56,234 nucleotides of DNA from Myroides odoratimimus (GCF_001485415.1 NZ_BCMQ01000023.1:1-56234), one strand, 5' to 3'; positions 42,822 through 49,955 are shown, numbered from the stretch's first letter. Notes: generated by a model from the sequence alone, not told the origin. Made by a program: numbers and translations.

Positions 42822-43256
42822 ATGATCCAAGAAATATTCCAACCCATACAAACTAAAATAGACCAGGAAGGTCTATTCAAATACATCTCCGAAGACTGGG
42901 GACAATTAGACTACTACGGAAAAGATTGCCCTGTGCAATGGCCTTGTTGTATTTTCGATATTGTCAACGGACAATTCAGCAACATAGGCAAACTTGAACA
43001 AGAAGGCGAAATAAACATAGTCTTCAAAGTAGCTCACCTAAGATTAACCCCAAACAGCGCACGTACAAGCAAAATACAGCAAGAACAAAGCTGGGAAGTA
43101 ACGAAGTGGACAGAACAACTACACAAAGCCTTACAAGGCTTTAAACCACACCCACAACACGGCAAGCTTATCCGTAAACAATTAAGAAAAGTCCAAAGAG
43201 ACGATGGCATCAAACAATACGAAATAATCTACACCATCGGCCTCCACAACGTATAA
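42822..43256 (+). CDS. Tail terminator-like protein (Mu gp37 position)
   Basis: 144 aa, alpha/beta. PIQTKIDQEGLFKYISEDWG, CPVQWPCCIFDIVNGQFSNI, and a C-terminal IKQYEIIYTIGLHNV strand. Size and position at the end of the head/connector operon fit a tail terminator or neck protein (Mu gp37-like). Family not recognised with confidence. Confidence 0.55.
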   Translation: MIQEIFQPIQTKIDQEGLFKYISEDWGQLDYYGKDCPVQWPCCIFDIVNGQFSNIGKLEQEGEINIVFKVAHLRLTPNSARTSKIQQEQSWEVTKWTEQLHKALQGFKPHPQHGKLIRKQLRKVQRDDGIKQYEIIYTIGLHNV

Positions 43257-43281
43257 TCACCCAGCATGTCATCTTGTGTGT

Positions 43282-43436
43282 GTAGAGACGCAATATTTTG
43301 CGTGTCACACAATACATTCCCATAAACATTACTCATACAGAATCACTGCATTCCAAAAAAAAAGAGAGGGACATCCATGTCCCTCTCTTAGTTTATCCAC
43401 CCAGTTTGTCATTCTGACGACAGGATGAATCTCATT
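43282..43436. repeat. Cluster of dispersed repeats at operon convergence
   Basis: GTAGAGACGCAATATTTTGC (43282 onward, palindromic core GACGCAATATTTTGCGT) and TTGTCATTCTGACGACAGGA (43406 onward), two words resembling dispersed intergenic repeats of Bacteroidota. They flank a terminator where the head operon meets the leftward cargo genes. Confidence 0.55.
43355..43392. terminator. Bidirectional terminator between head operon and UDG-like gene
   Basis: Perfect 13-bp stem AAGAGAGGGACAT (43362-43374) with ATGTCCCTCTCTT (43377-43389), loop CC. A run of nine A on the left gives a strong T tail for the minus strand. Confidence 0.85.
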
Positions 43437-43443
43437 AAATATT

Positions 43444-43995
43444 TTACAAACTATATTTTATAGCTAATGCATCAGTTGTATAAACACTTTTATAACCAGG
43501 TAAAGATCTCGTTTTAGCCCTAGCTGCTGGATGATAAATTACATCTATATCTATGTTGTATTCTTTTTTGAAAAGCTTCTCATTTGTAGTACCTAATAAT
43601 ACTTTATTCTTTGATTTTAATAAAATTGGCTTATTAATACTAACATACGAATTTACTATACTACTCCATTCTTTAATTCGTATTTTATTTTTCAACTTCT
43701 CTTCATCATAAGATAAATTTAAAAATACGATACCTTGTTCTTTTGCTAACCAAATAAAAAACTCTTGTCCTTTTATCCAATGTTTACTTTGTTTTATTTT
43801 CTGTATCTTATCTTCTGTATAGCCTAATGAATCAAGAATTTTTATAGCAGAAAAGCTCTTTACGTAAATACCATTTTCAAAACTTTCCTTACAGAATGGA
43901 ATTCCTACAGGGTCTTTTGGATAAGGATCTTGTCCAATAACACATAGTTTTATATCATCTAATCTATTAATCACATCTAAATAATCTTTATCCAT
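43444..43995 (-). CDS. Uracil-DNA glycosylase superfamily protein, prophage cargo
   Basis: 183 aa. UDG motifs are visible: CVIGQDPYP (GQDPYP at 21-26, with catalytic-type D23 and Y25), VFLNLS (N93, the base-reading position) and YHPAARAK (H155, matching the HPSP loop). The family removes uracil or, in divergent members, other modified bases from DNA. Shorter and more divergent than housekeeping Ung (about 220 aa). Twelve bp after a 119-aa unknown gene, in a unit ending at a strong terminator. Not a standard Mu gene; probably cargo. Substrate unknown. Confidence 0.72.
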   Translation of the reverse strand: MDKDYLDVINRLDDIKLCVIGQDPYPKDPVGIPFCKESFENGIYVKSFSAIKILDSLGYTEDKIQKIKQSKHWIKGQEFFIWLAKEQGIVFLNLSYDEEKLKNKIRIKEWSSIVNSYVSINKPILLKSKNKVLLGTTNEKLFKKEYNIDIDVIYHPAARAKTRSLPGYKSVYTTDALAIKYSL

Positions 43996-44006
43996 TGCAT
44001 CTTAAG

Positions 44007-44366
44007 TTAATATTTCACACCTCTTCTTTTCCAATAATCGTGTTGTTCTTCAATTGCTTTAATCATATCATCTTTTGTAAAGCCCTCATATGGTCTATAT
44101 TGACCAATATTACCATCTTCATTTGTTATTCCTATCTGAGGTATAACAATAGTATATCCATCTAATTGATCCATTCTACCTATATTTGCTTGAAAAAGGT
44201 TAAATCGTAGTGTATTCTCATCAAATATAATAGGTTCTGTTTCTAGGCTTTTCCATTCTGAAAAAAAGTTTTTCAACTTATCTTTTATTTTGATTACATC
44301 ATCAGATGAGATGTTTCTTGAAAATGGAATATCTTTAAATTCTAAAATATACTTATAATCATTCAT
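44007..44366 (-). CDS. Unknown partner of the UDG-like gene
   Basis: 119 aa. EFKDIPFSRNISSDDVIKIK, FDENTLRFNLFQANIGRMDQ, GYTIVIPQIGITNEDGNIGQ; alpha/beta, no membrane segment, no known motif. Eleven bp before the UDG-like gene, probably co-transcribed. The first bases including the ATG are tandemly duplicated just upstream (44353-44386). Confidence 0.55.
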   Translation of the reverse strand: MNDYKYILEFKDIPFSRNISSDDVIKIKDKLKNFFSEWKSLETEPIIFDENTLRFNLFQANIGRMDQLDGYTIVIPQIGITNEDGNIGQYRPYEGFTKDDMIKAIEEQHDYWKRRGVKY

Positions 44367-44386
44367 AGTTTATAATCATTCATAGT
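44353..44386. repeat. 17-bp tandem duplication at a start codon
   Basis: TTATAATCATTCATAGT occurs at 44353-44369 and again at 44370-44386. On the minus strand each copy carries ATGAATGATTATAA, so the gene has a second, out-of-frame ATG copy just upstream that would give a 6-residue peptide. Confidence 0.85.
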
Positions 44387-44399
44387 TACTTAAACCCCA

Positions 44400-44448
44400 A
44401 TGCCGTAGGCACCCATTCTTAATTCCTAATTTATAATTCTTAATTACA
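44400..44448. repeat. Dispersed intergenic words (ATGCCGTAGGCAC, TTAATTCCTAATT)
   Basis: ATGCCGTAGGCAC at 44400-44412 followed by TTAATTCCTAATTTATAATT and related words. Similar AATTCATAATT words lie near 30868-30935. Between two leftward genes. Confidence 0.5.
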
Positions 44449-44455
44449 CTGTTCG

Positions 44456-44698
44456 TTAGAACAGTGTAAGCTGCCCTTTCTCAGCCTCTACCTTAGCCAG
44501 TTCCTTAACCACAGCAGTCCCCAGTATCTCATACAACGTCGAACGACTAATAGGATAAACTGGATAGATATACTTACGCCAAACCACAACCAAGGGGATA
44601 TCCTCAGTCTTATGTTGATTATATAAGTCTAAGATAAGTTTATACCTTCTTAACTTATTTAATCGCATTCCGATCTGTTGTGGAGTAACATTATTCAT
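44456..44698 (-). CDS. Small HTH-like protein at end of early operon
   Basis: 80 aa. RLNKLRRYKLILDLYNQHKT then a C-terminal YPISRSTLYEILGTAVVKEL that looks like a helix-turn-helix. It is the last leftward early-region gene before the cargo and head operons. By position it could be a Mor/C-like late activator, but I see no clear sequence match. Confidence 0.5.
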   Translation of the reverse strand: MNNVTPQQIGMRLNKLRRYKLILDLYNQHKTEDIPLVVVWRKYIYPVYPISRSTLYEILGTAVVKELAKVEAEKGQLTLF

Positions 44699-44727
44699 AG
44701 TAACAAAAATAACACATTTTGTACCAT

Positions 44728-44758
44728 AAAAAAAAGCTACTCATTGAGTAGCTTTTTT
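44728..44758. terminator. Bidirectional terminator after secreted-protein gene
   Basis: Stem AAAAAAGCTACTCA with TGAGTAGCTTTTTT (44729-44742 / 44745-44758), loop TT. T runs on both strands. Ends the two-gene cargo unit 44760-46201. Confidence 0.85.
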
Positions 44759-44759
44759 A

Positions 44760-45614
44760 CTAATAAAACATATTTAAAGTCCATATTTTTTCATTTGTTG
44801 GATTAGGTTTAAACTTATACAACCAATGAATTGACTTATTTTTCACTCTAAACTCTTGTGCATTATAATCTTTTAGAACTTCTTCTGGTGTAGCATTAAG
44901 AACAAATCTTTTTTTCCAATATGGAAACAAGTCTAAGTAATTAAAAGTAACTGTACTAAAAGAATACGTTTCTTTTCCCTTAATTTCTAAAGCTTTGTTC
45001 TCACCTTCAAAACGTCTTTCAAATTTAATTTTCCATAAATCTTTTTCAAAATCAAGGAATATTTCTTTTTCACCACTTCTCACTTGTGCTATCTGTTCTT
45101 TTGTAAGAATCCAATATTCTAATAAATTAGAATCCTTACCTGATGTAGTTACTACATCATAGTCTCCTCTAACAGTAGATAAAATCTCTCTGACTACTTT
45201 TTCAGTATCTTCTTTAGTAAGATTGCGTATATACCTAATATATTCGATGTTAGGTATATCATTTATCTCTAATTCCTTTGCATCCAATATCCTTTTTTTG
45301 GTATCCTGTTGTTGCTTCCATTCATCCTCATAACAAGACTCACACACAAGGCTCTCGAACTTCTTTTTATCCTTATCCTTAAGTTTACTTATGGTGTTAT
45401 TAAGCATCCCTATTGAAGGATCAGAAATAGAAGTATCCTTCTTATCAAGTAACTTATTATTACTGTTCAAAACCCCTTCAATTAACATGATATAAGTAAG
45501 AGATGAGCTATCTAACTTAACAACCTCTTTCTTTTGTTTCTCATTAATTCTGAACTGTTGTGCATTAGTGACAACACTAACCAACAACACTAAAAGTGTA
45601 ATTATTCTTTTCAT
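44760..45614 (-). CDS. Secreted protein of two-gene cargo unit, unknown
   Basis: 284 aa with a clear Sec signal peptide MKRIITLLVLLVSVVTNAQ (cleavage after NAQ or A). The mature part is hydrophilic and contains CESCYED near 90, possibly a disulfide or metal site, and a beta-rich C-terminal half. No family recognised. It overlaps the membrane/coiled-coil gene by 4 bp (ATGA-type), so the two are translated together. Periplasmic location is predicted. Confidence 0.6.
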   Translation of the reverse strand: MKRIITLLVLLVSVVTNAQQFRINEKQKKEVVKLDSSSLTYIMLIEGVLNSNNKLLDKKDTSISDPSIGMLNNTISKLKDKDKKKFESLVCESCYEDEWKQQQDTKKRILDAKELEINDIPNIEYIRYIRNLTKEDTEKVVREILSTVRGDYDVVTTSGKDSNLLEYWILTKEQIAQVRSGEKEIFLDFEKDLWKIKFERRFEGENKALEIKGKETYSFSTVTFNYLDLFPYWKKRFVLNATPEEVLKDYNAQEFRVKNKSIHWLYKFKPNPTNEKIWTLNMFY

Positions 45615-46201
45615 TTATTTTGTTTTAGTTTTTTTATCTCTGTATAAAGGCTATCTATTTGCTTAACATACTCTTTTTGTTGCTCAATATAATGTTCATT
45701 ATTTAATTGAATAGTATTTTCTATTGAATTAATCTTTTTATTTAACTCTTCTATCTCCTTTGAATTATTATTTAATAGAGCAATTATACCTGCAATTGCA
45801 CCTATAATACCTCCAATTATCCCTATAATACCACCTCCAATACCTAAATAATCAAGCAATTTTTTACGTTTTTTTTCTTTAAGTAATTCTTTTTCTTTTT
45901 TTAATTCACTTTTTTCATACTCAAATAATCCTCCCACTTTCTTAGCATTCAGCCCTTTTTCAGTAAGTCTATACCTTACATTATAAATAGGATGCTTCTC
46001 AATAAAATTTAAAGATATAAGCATTTGTTTAGTTTCATCTAAACAAGCTAAATATTCGGATTCTGCTTGGAAATCTTCAAATAAAGATCCAATTGCAAAA
46101 TGATTGTCTGTGGGTGCAAGAACTAATATCTTATTGACAATTTTTTTAACAAATATATCTTGATCTTTTTTACTTAATTGTCTAAAATCTTTTTCTGTCA
46201 T
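45611..46201 (-). CDS. Winged-helix/transmembrane/coiled-coil protein of cargo unit
   Basis: 196 aa in four parts: a winged-helix-like N-terminus (CLDETKQMLISLNFIEKHPI, then YRLTEKGLNAKKVGG), a lysine-rich linker, a glycine-zipper membrane segment near 121-143 (GIGGGIIGIIGGIIGAIAG), and a C-terminal coiled coil (NKKINSIENTIQLNNEHYIE). The membrane part with repeated GxxxG could oligomerise. A TATCTTTG box (46211-46218, minus) lies 9 bases before the ATG. Exclusion or defence role is a guess. Confidence 0.6.
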   Translation of the reverse strand: MTEKDFRQLSKKDQDIFVKKIVNKILVLAPTDNHFAIGSLFEDFQAESEYLACLDETKQMLISLNFIEKHPIYNVRYRLTEKGLNAKKVGGLFEYEKSELKKEKELLKEKKRKKLLDYLGIGGGIIGIIGGIIGAIAGIIALLNNNSKEIEELNKKINSIENTIQLNNEHYIEQQKEYVKQIDSLYTEIKKLKQNK

Positions 46202-46210
46202 TTTTTATTT

Positions 46211-46218
46211 CAAAGATA
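46211..46218 (-). promoter_or_regulatory. -7 box of cargo unit promoter (TATCTTTG)
   Basis: TATCTTTG on the minus strand matches the Bacteroidota -7 consensus TAnnTTTG. It lies between the terminator of the upstream early gene and the ATG of the cargo unit, so the unit can be transcribed independently. The -33 element is not clear. Confidence 0.55.
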
Positions 46219-46228
46219 CAAAAACAAA

Positions 46229-46266
46229 AAAAAGAGCTAACCACTTAAGCAGTTAACTCTTTTTAT
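46229..46266 (-). terminator. Terminator at end of early gene 46266-46703
   Basis: On the minus strand GAGTTAAC (46252-46259) pairs with GTTAGCTC (46234-46241) with one G-U pair and an extended inner stem, then eight T. Confidence 0.7.
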
Positions 46267-46703
46267 TAATACTCATTTTCAAAATATCTACCATTAATAT
46301 AGCGGCTAAGGTGTGCCTTACCGACTTTCTTTACAGCAAGGTAATCCTCATAACCTTTAAGCCCTTGAAAGCATTTTAGAATATCCAATTCACTTAACTT
46401 ATTAAATGCCTTCTCTGCATCCTGTTTAGCTACTTTATAGCCATATAATCCCCATAGAGCATCAAAACTTAAATCAGCTGGAGCTTTATCCACTTTAAAC
46501 TTCTTACGCATCTTAAGGTCTTGTATCCATAATCGTTTAAGAACATCCTCAGTCTCAGGAAACCGATCACTATAAAGCCATCTTACCTGTGCTTCATTCA
46601 ATAGTTGATTCTTTTCAAAGGCTACTAAAATACCGTTCAAATCGTATTTAAACACAAATTCAAGTCCGATATCCATTCCTTTTACCTTGTATATTGTCAG
46701 CAT
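46266..46703 (-). CDS. Early-region protein, unknown
   Basis: 145 aa, mostly helical: LLNEAQVRWLYSDRFPETED, KVDKAPADLSFDALWGLYGY, KAFNKLSELDILKCFQGLKG. The FDALWGLYGYKVAKQDAEKAF segment resembles a short motif in phage replication-region proteins (FDxFWxxYP..K..K..A), which is suggestive but weak. Overlaps the previous gene by 7 bp. Confidence 0.55.
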   Translation of the reverse strand: MLTIYKVKGMDIGLEFVFKYDLNGILVAFEKNQLLNEAQVRWLYSDRFPETEDVLKRLWIQDLKMRKKFKVDKAPADLSFDALWGLYGYKVAKQDAEKAFNKLSELDILKCFQGLKGYEDYLAVKKVGKAHLSRYINGRYFENEY

Positions 46704-47044
46704 ACATATTCTATTTTTTGGTGAATCTCATCTCTAAGTTTACTCAGTAAAGAGTAGTGTAGTGGATTGTGTTCTTGTATATAAGGGATAATGACACCCA
46801 ATAACTCAAACAACGCCCAACCCTCATAATACTTAAGCTTAATACTGTACTTCTTTTTAGAGTCAAACATTGAAGTCTGTCGTTCAAGTGTCCGACACTT
46901 CTTTTCAAACCGATCAGACAACTCTAACCCAATAGACAGCCATACCTTACTTAACCCCTTAGAACCTTTTATCTGATTTACCTGAGTAAACCATTTACCT
47001 AAAGCAAACAGAGTATCTGTACTAATATTCAGTTTTACTTCCAT
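46697..47044 (-). CDS. Early-region protein, unknown
   Basis: 115 aa. VKLNISTDTLFALGKWFTQV, GLSKVWLSIGLELSDRFEKK and a hydrophobic stretch GWALFELLGVIIPYIQE near 75. Helical, no known family. Overlaps the upstream gene by 23 bp and the downstream gene by 7 bp, so it belongs to the early operon. Confidence 0.5.
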   Translation of the reverse strand: MEVKLNISTDTLFALGKWFTQVNQIKGSKGLSKVWLSIGLELSDRFEKKCRTLERQTSMFDSKKKYSIKLKYYEGWALFELLGVIIPYIQEHNPLHYSLLSKLRDEIHQKIEYVC

Positions 47045-47273
47045 ACTCTAACAAATCTTGAATATCATACTCATCTCTAAAACTATCATCTTGCTTGATA
47101 TTAGATACTAACCATTCAAATGATTCAGGATAATTTTGCATTGTTACATCATCGCCATTATCCACAGCTTCATTTAACTCTTCTAAGATATCATCAGGTA
47201 TTTCGATATCTTCTAAATCAACCTCATAAGTTACACTTACATATAATCTTTTTACTTTAGTCATGGTACTCAT
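47022..47273 (-). CDS. Small acidic early protein, unknown
   Basis: 83 aa, strongly acidic (VDLEDIEIPDDILEELNEAV). Possible DNA-mimic-like charge but no family match. Overlaps the next gene by 23 bp and the upstream one by 17 bp. Start could be the fourth-codon ATG. Confidence 0.5.
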   Translation of the reverse strand: MSTMTKVKRLYVSVTYEVDLEDIEIPDDILEELNEAVDNGDDVTMQNYPESFEWLVSNIKQDDSFRDEYDIQDLLEYGSKTEY

Positions 47274-47511
47274 ATTTAAAAGTTATACCAAAGTGAATAC
47301 TTAAAAATTCTTCAAAATCTACAAGATGATATTTACTAATATGGTTATCATCCATTTGATTATAGACAGCAAATTCGCCTTTGAATAGATAAGGATACTT
47401 GATTGACTTTTTCTTCTTTATTTTTGATTCAGTCAATACTTTTAAAATCCCTCTCTCACGTTTACTACATCTTCGTAAATCTATTGCTGTATTCTTAATT
47501 GTTTTATCCAT
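47257..47511 (-). CDS. Small early protein, unknown
   Basis: 84 aa, basic N-terminus (DKTIKNTAIDLRRCSKRERG) then mixed. No recognised family. Overlaps the downstream acidic gene by 17 bp. Confidence 0.5.
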   Translation of the reverse strand: MDKTIKNTAIDLRRCSKRERGILKVLTESKIKKKKSIKYPYLFKGEFAVYNQMDDNHISKYHLVDFEEFLSIHFGITFKYEYHD

Positions 47512-47587
47512 CTATTTTACCACTTCTAATCCAAGTGGGAAGCTTTACACAAAAATCTTATAATCCTTTAATCCTAAAAATCTTGGT

Positions 47588-47743
47588 TCAGACATCTATT
47601 ACCTTATCAACCACTTGACCACAACAGTCACACACAACGTCTAAATGAACTACAGTACAATATACTTCCTGTACTTCACTATGCTTCTTCAGATGCTTAC
47701 AGTCAACCGTAAACTGTTCACTGTTCACCTTACTATCACTCAT
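47588..47743 (-). CDS. Small cysteine-rich protein, unknown
   Basis: About 51 aa from ATG 47743, or one codon longer; the frame runs up to 47779 but that part overlaps the upstream small membrane peptide. VHLDVVCDCCGQVVDKVIDV carries a CxCC cluster, perhaps a metal site. The first codons are read from a GTAAACTGTTCACTGTTCACC word repeat. Confidence 0.4.
   Translation of the reverse strand: MSDSKVNSEQFTVDCKHLKKHSEVQEVYCTVVHLDVVCDCCGQVVDKVIDV
47701..47728. repeat. GTAAAC/GTTCAC word repeat
   Basis: AGTCAACCGTAAACTGTTCA and onward, same family as the GTTAAC words at 35504, 39173 and 42791, here inside a small reading frame. Confidence 0.55.
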
Positions 47744-47837
47744 CATCACCCAATAACCACCCTGTAAAAAACATCCCAATGATAAAGCCTATAACTAAAG
47801 CTCCACATACACAACCTAAAAAGAACAACACCTCCAT
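47736..47837 (-). CDS. 33-aa single-pass membrane peptide
   Basis: Short frame from ATG 47837 reading MEVLFFLGCVCGALVIGFII and ending GMFFTGWLLGDDE. It is one hydrophobic helix with an acidic end. The ATG is 2 bases after the stop of the GemA-like gene and its stop overlaps the start of the following small gene (ATGAGTGA), which is what a real operon gene looks like. Function unknown. Confidence 0.5.
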   Translation of the reverse strand: MEVLFFLGCVCGALVIGFIIGMFFTGWLLGDDE

Positions 47838-47839
47838 AA

Positions 47840-48283
47840 TCAATCCCATCTTTTCTGTGTCATTTTCTGTAATGCTCCAATTATTCGACTAACTTCCATC
47901 TTAGTCATTTTCTTTAAAGGTTTTTGAACAGGACTTCGACTACTCTTTAACCACAATGCAAACCGTGTCATATCAGCCACATCACGCCCATTAACCTCAT
48001 GCACAAGTTTCAATTGCCAAAGCAAGGATAAAATCGTACTATGTTGCTTATTCTTACTATCAAATACTTCCCATTCATCAATATACTTTTTCCTGTTCCT
48101 CGTTTTCTGTTCCCTGTTCCCTTCCTGAGCATTCAATATCCTCTCAGCTTGCTCATAACTCAAATCATTCAGACTCGTCTTACTATTGTCTTCAGTTGCC
48201 CATTGTACAAACTCCTCTTTAATTCCCTCATTAAAGCCACAATTCTTACGAATCCTAAACTTCTGTTGTTTCGTTGCTGTCAT
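47840..48283 (-). CDS. GemA/gp16-like regulatory protein
   Basis: 147 aa. The N-terminus KQQKFRIRKNCGFNEGIKEE and LNDLSYEQAERILNAQEG resemble the first GemA (DUF1018) helices; the C-terminus has KMTKMEVSRIIGALQKM. Mu GemA modulates host gene expression and DNA supercoiling early in infection. Similarity is by pattern and position in the early operon. A TTCCCTGTT word repeat lies inside the gene (48087-48122), read as EGNREQKTRNRKK. Confidence 0.5.
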   Translation of the reverse strand: MTATKQQKFRIRKNCGFNEGIKEEFVQWATEDNSKTSLNDLSYEQAERILNAQEGNREQKTRNRKKYIDEWEVFDSKNKQHSTILSLLWQLKLVHEVNGRDVADMTRFALWLKSSRSPVQKPLKKMTKMEVSRIIGALQKMTQKRWD

Positions 48284-48506
48284 AATCTTCTAATGGACAA
48301 TTATTAGGTATTTTGTTTTCATAGTGGTCTGGGTCACCATAACTATAATTAAGTAAAAAAGGCTCTAACGTGCTTGAGTCTCCTTGACTTTCAGAAAAAG
48401 CACAAACAAGAGCAAAGTATGTGTTTCCTCCTCGTTCTATTAATGACTTTTTATGATCGCAGTCATTACAACTTGTAATAACCTTTGCTATTTTTTGCTT
48501 ACTCAT
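48255..48506 (-). CDS. Small cysteine-containing early protein
   Basis: 83 aa. CNDCDHKKSL near 13 and a later C pair (ALVCAF, NNCPLEDY) suggest a CxxC...C...C zinc site. Overlaps the GemA-like gene by 29 bp. Family not recognised. Confidence 0.5.
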   Translation of the reverse strand: MSKQKIAKVITSCNDCDHKKSLIERGGNTYFALVCAFSESQGDSSTLEPFLLNYSYGDPDHYENKIPNNCPLEDYDSNETTEV

Positions 48507-48739
48507 AACCAGTTAACTCTTGATTCAACATAATTCTCAACCTGTTCAAGTGCTTTAGATATCCCAGTCTCTGTATAAGCTATATCTATAAAAAAGACTA
48601 TGTCTTTTTCTTTCATTCTACTATTATTAAATACCACAACCCTTAAAAAAAGTGAGTTAGTTATAATTAAGGTGTAATAAAACCCTTTACTGTCAAGAGT
48701 ATCCAAATAACTCTGCAAAGCATTTAAACTATCTATCAT
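48503..48739 (-). CDS. Small early protein, unknown
   Basis: 78 aa, alternating strands and helices (FYYTLIITNSLFLRVVVFNN). Overlaps the next gene by 4 bp. No recognised family. Confidence 0.5.
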   Translation of the reverse strand: MIDSLNALQSYLDTLDSKGFYYTLIITNSLFLRVVVFNNSRMKEKDIVFFIDIAYTETGISKALEQVENYVESRVNWL

Positions 48740-48741
48740 AA

Positions 48742-49419
48742 CTATCTAAGTGAAAAATAAAACTCCATTCTTTTCTCAACTCCTGGCTCAACCTCCACCA
48801 ACTTATATCCCTTAGCGAACATTGATGTTCTGATATCAACAATAGAAGCCTCTATGATATCCATTCCATCGTCAAACAGCTTGCTATTCGCAACCTCACG
48901 CTTCTCATTTAGCTTTCTAACTAATTGAGGATTATAGTTACCCTGAGCATCTGTTTTCAAGAAGGTGTTTAAAAACTCCATCATTATTTTCTCATTCTGC
49001 TCATCTCCAGCAAGACTGCTCATATACTCTTTAATCTTAGCAATTCCCTCAGACTCTGTCCCATCAAATGTAGGTTTGATATTCCAACCCATTTTGATAC
49101 TTGCAGTTCCATCTCGTTTGGTAAGAGTATGACTCTCTTGATCTCGCTTCTTATTGCCATAGACCTCGGCACGTGCATCGATGATAGCTTTCGCATCATC
49201 AAATAAATTGAGAATAGATCGATTCAAATCCCCCTGCAGTCCTACGAAGTTATCAATGTGTTTATCCACAACATCCTCTGTCAAATCAACTAAAGCTGCT
49301 TTATTTCGTTTTTCTCTTTCAGTATCTTCTTTTCTTTTTGCTTCAATCTGTTGTTGTAAGTCTTTAATTTGAGCAGACGTTAACTGTCCTAAATCAATTG
49401 TTTGTGCTGTATTCTCCAT
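48742..49419 (-). CDS. DUF3164 family protein
   Basis: 225 aa. ALVDLTEDVVDKHIDNFVGL, AKAIIDARAEVYGNKKRDQE, GTASIKMGWNIKPTFDGTES and IVDIRTSMFAKGYKLVEVEP match the DUF3164 family found in Mu-like and other transposable phages, of unknown function in the early region. Starts after an intergenic copy of the CGCGGATTTGCAATCCGTG repeat. Confidence 0.8.
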   Translation of the reverse strand: MENTAQTIDLGQLTSAQIKDLQQQIEAKRKEDTEREKRNKAALVDLTEDVVDKHIDNFVGLQGDLNRSILNLFDDAKAIIDARAEVYGNKKRDQESHTLTKRDGTASIKMGWNIKPTFDGTESEGIAKIKEYMSSLAGDEQNEKIMMEFLNTFLKTDAQGNYNPQLVRKLNEKREVANSKLFDDGMDIIEASIVDIRTSMFAKGYKLVEVEPGVEKRMEFYFSLR

Positions 49420-49452
49420 ATCTCTTATTTTAATTGTTTAATCTCTCGCTGT

Positions 49453-49471
49453 CGCGGATTTGCAATCCGTG
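49453..49471. repeat. Dispersed repeat CGCGGATTTGCAATCCGTG, copy 6
   Basis: Exact copy between the DUF3164 gene and the upstream 115-aa gene. Confidence 0.85.
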
Positions 49472-49474
49472 ACT

Positions 49475-49822
49475 TTACAATCCCTTAATTTTCTTCTCTA
49501 TACTCTCAGGTACCTTATACTCCCTTAATTCCTCAGAACCACCAATACTAAACAAGTACCCTCGCTCTTGATTGATACAGATACGTTCCCCTACAGTGAA
49601 GTAACCTGTCCCATTGGTCTGCTCTAAACAAGTATGTAGGACAGCTAATCGACTATGTCTGTCTGTATTTCTACTGTTCAATTCCCATTCAATTGCTTTC
49701 CAAGACTCATATTCTTGTTCAAAATCAGAAGAATCAGTATTACTAGCTAACCAAGTTCGCTTTTGCTCGTAGTCTATAACCAGCTTGTTAGTTGGTGTAT
49801 ATTTTAGATTAACACTACTCAT
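49475..49822 (-). CDS. Early-region protein, unknown
   Basis: 115 aa. TPTNKLVIDYEQKRTWLASN, YESWKAIEWELNSRNTDRHS, GERICINQERGYLFSIGG. Soluble alpha/beta, no family recognised. Overlaps the upstream 46-aa gene by 8 bp. Confidence 0.5.
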   Translation of the reverse strand: MSSVNLKYTPTNKLVIDYEQKRTWLASNTDSSDFEQEYESWKAIEWELNSRNTDRHSRLAVLHTCLEQTNGTGYFTVGERICINQERGYLFSIGGSEELREYKVPESIEKKIKGL

Positions 49823-49955
49823 ATTCCTCTTGTATTAAGCGTTGTTCTAAGTCCTTTTTATCTCTAAGCACCACACCATAATTAGGATGCTGTGCATTAT
49901 TAGTTAGCCAATAATCAAGCTCACTTATCTTATTTTTCAATTGTTGTTTTGTCAT
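49815..49955 (-). CDS. 46-aa early protein, unknown
   Basis: ATG at 49955 overlaps the stop of the 111-aa gene (TAATG) and its own stop overlaps the start of the 115-aa gene by 8 bp. Sequence MTKQQLKNKISELDYWLTNN then GVVLRDKKDLEQRLIQEEYE, two helices with a short link, probably a helical hairpin. Tight coupling on both sides supports it as a real gene. Confidence 0.55.
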   Translation of the reverse strand: MTKQQLKNKISELDYWLTNNAQHPNYGVVLRDKKDLEQRLIQEEYE

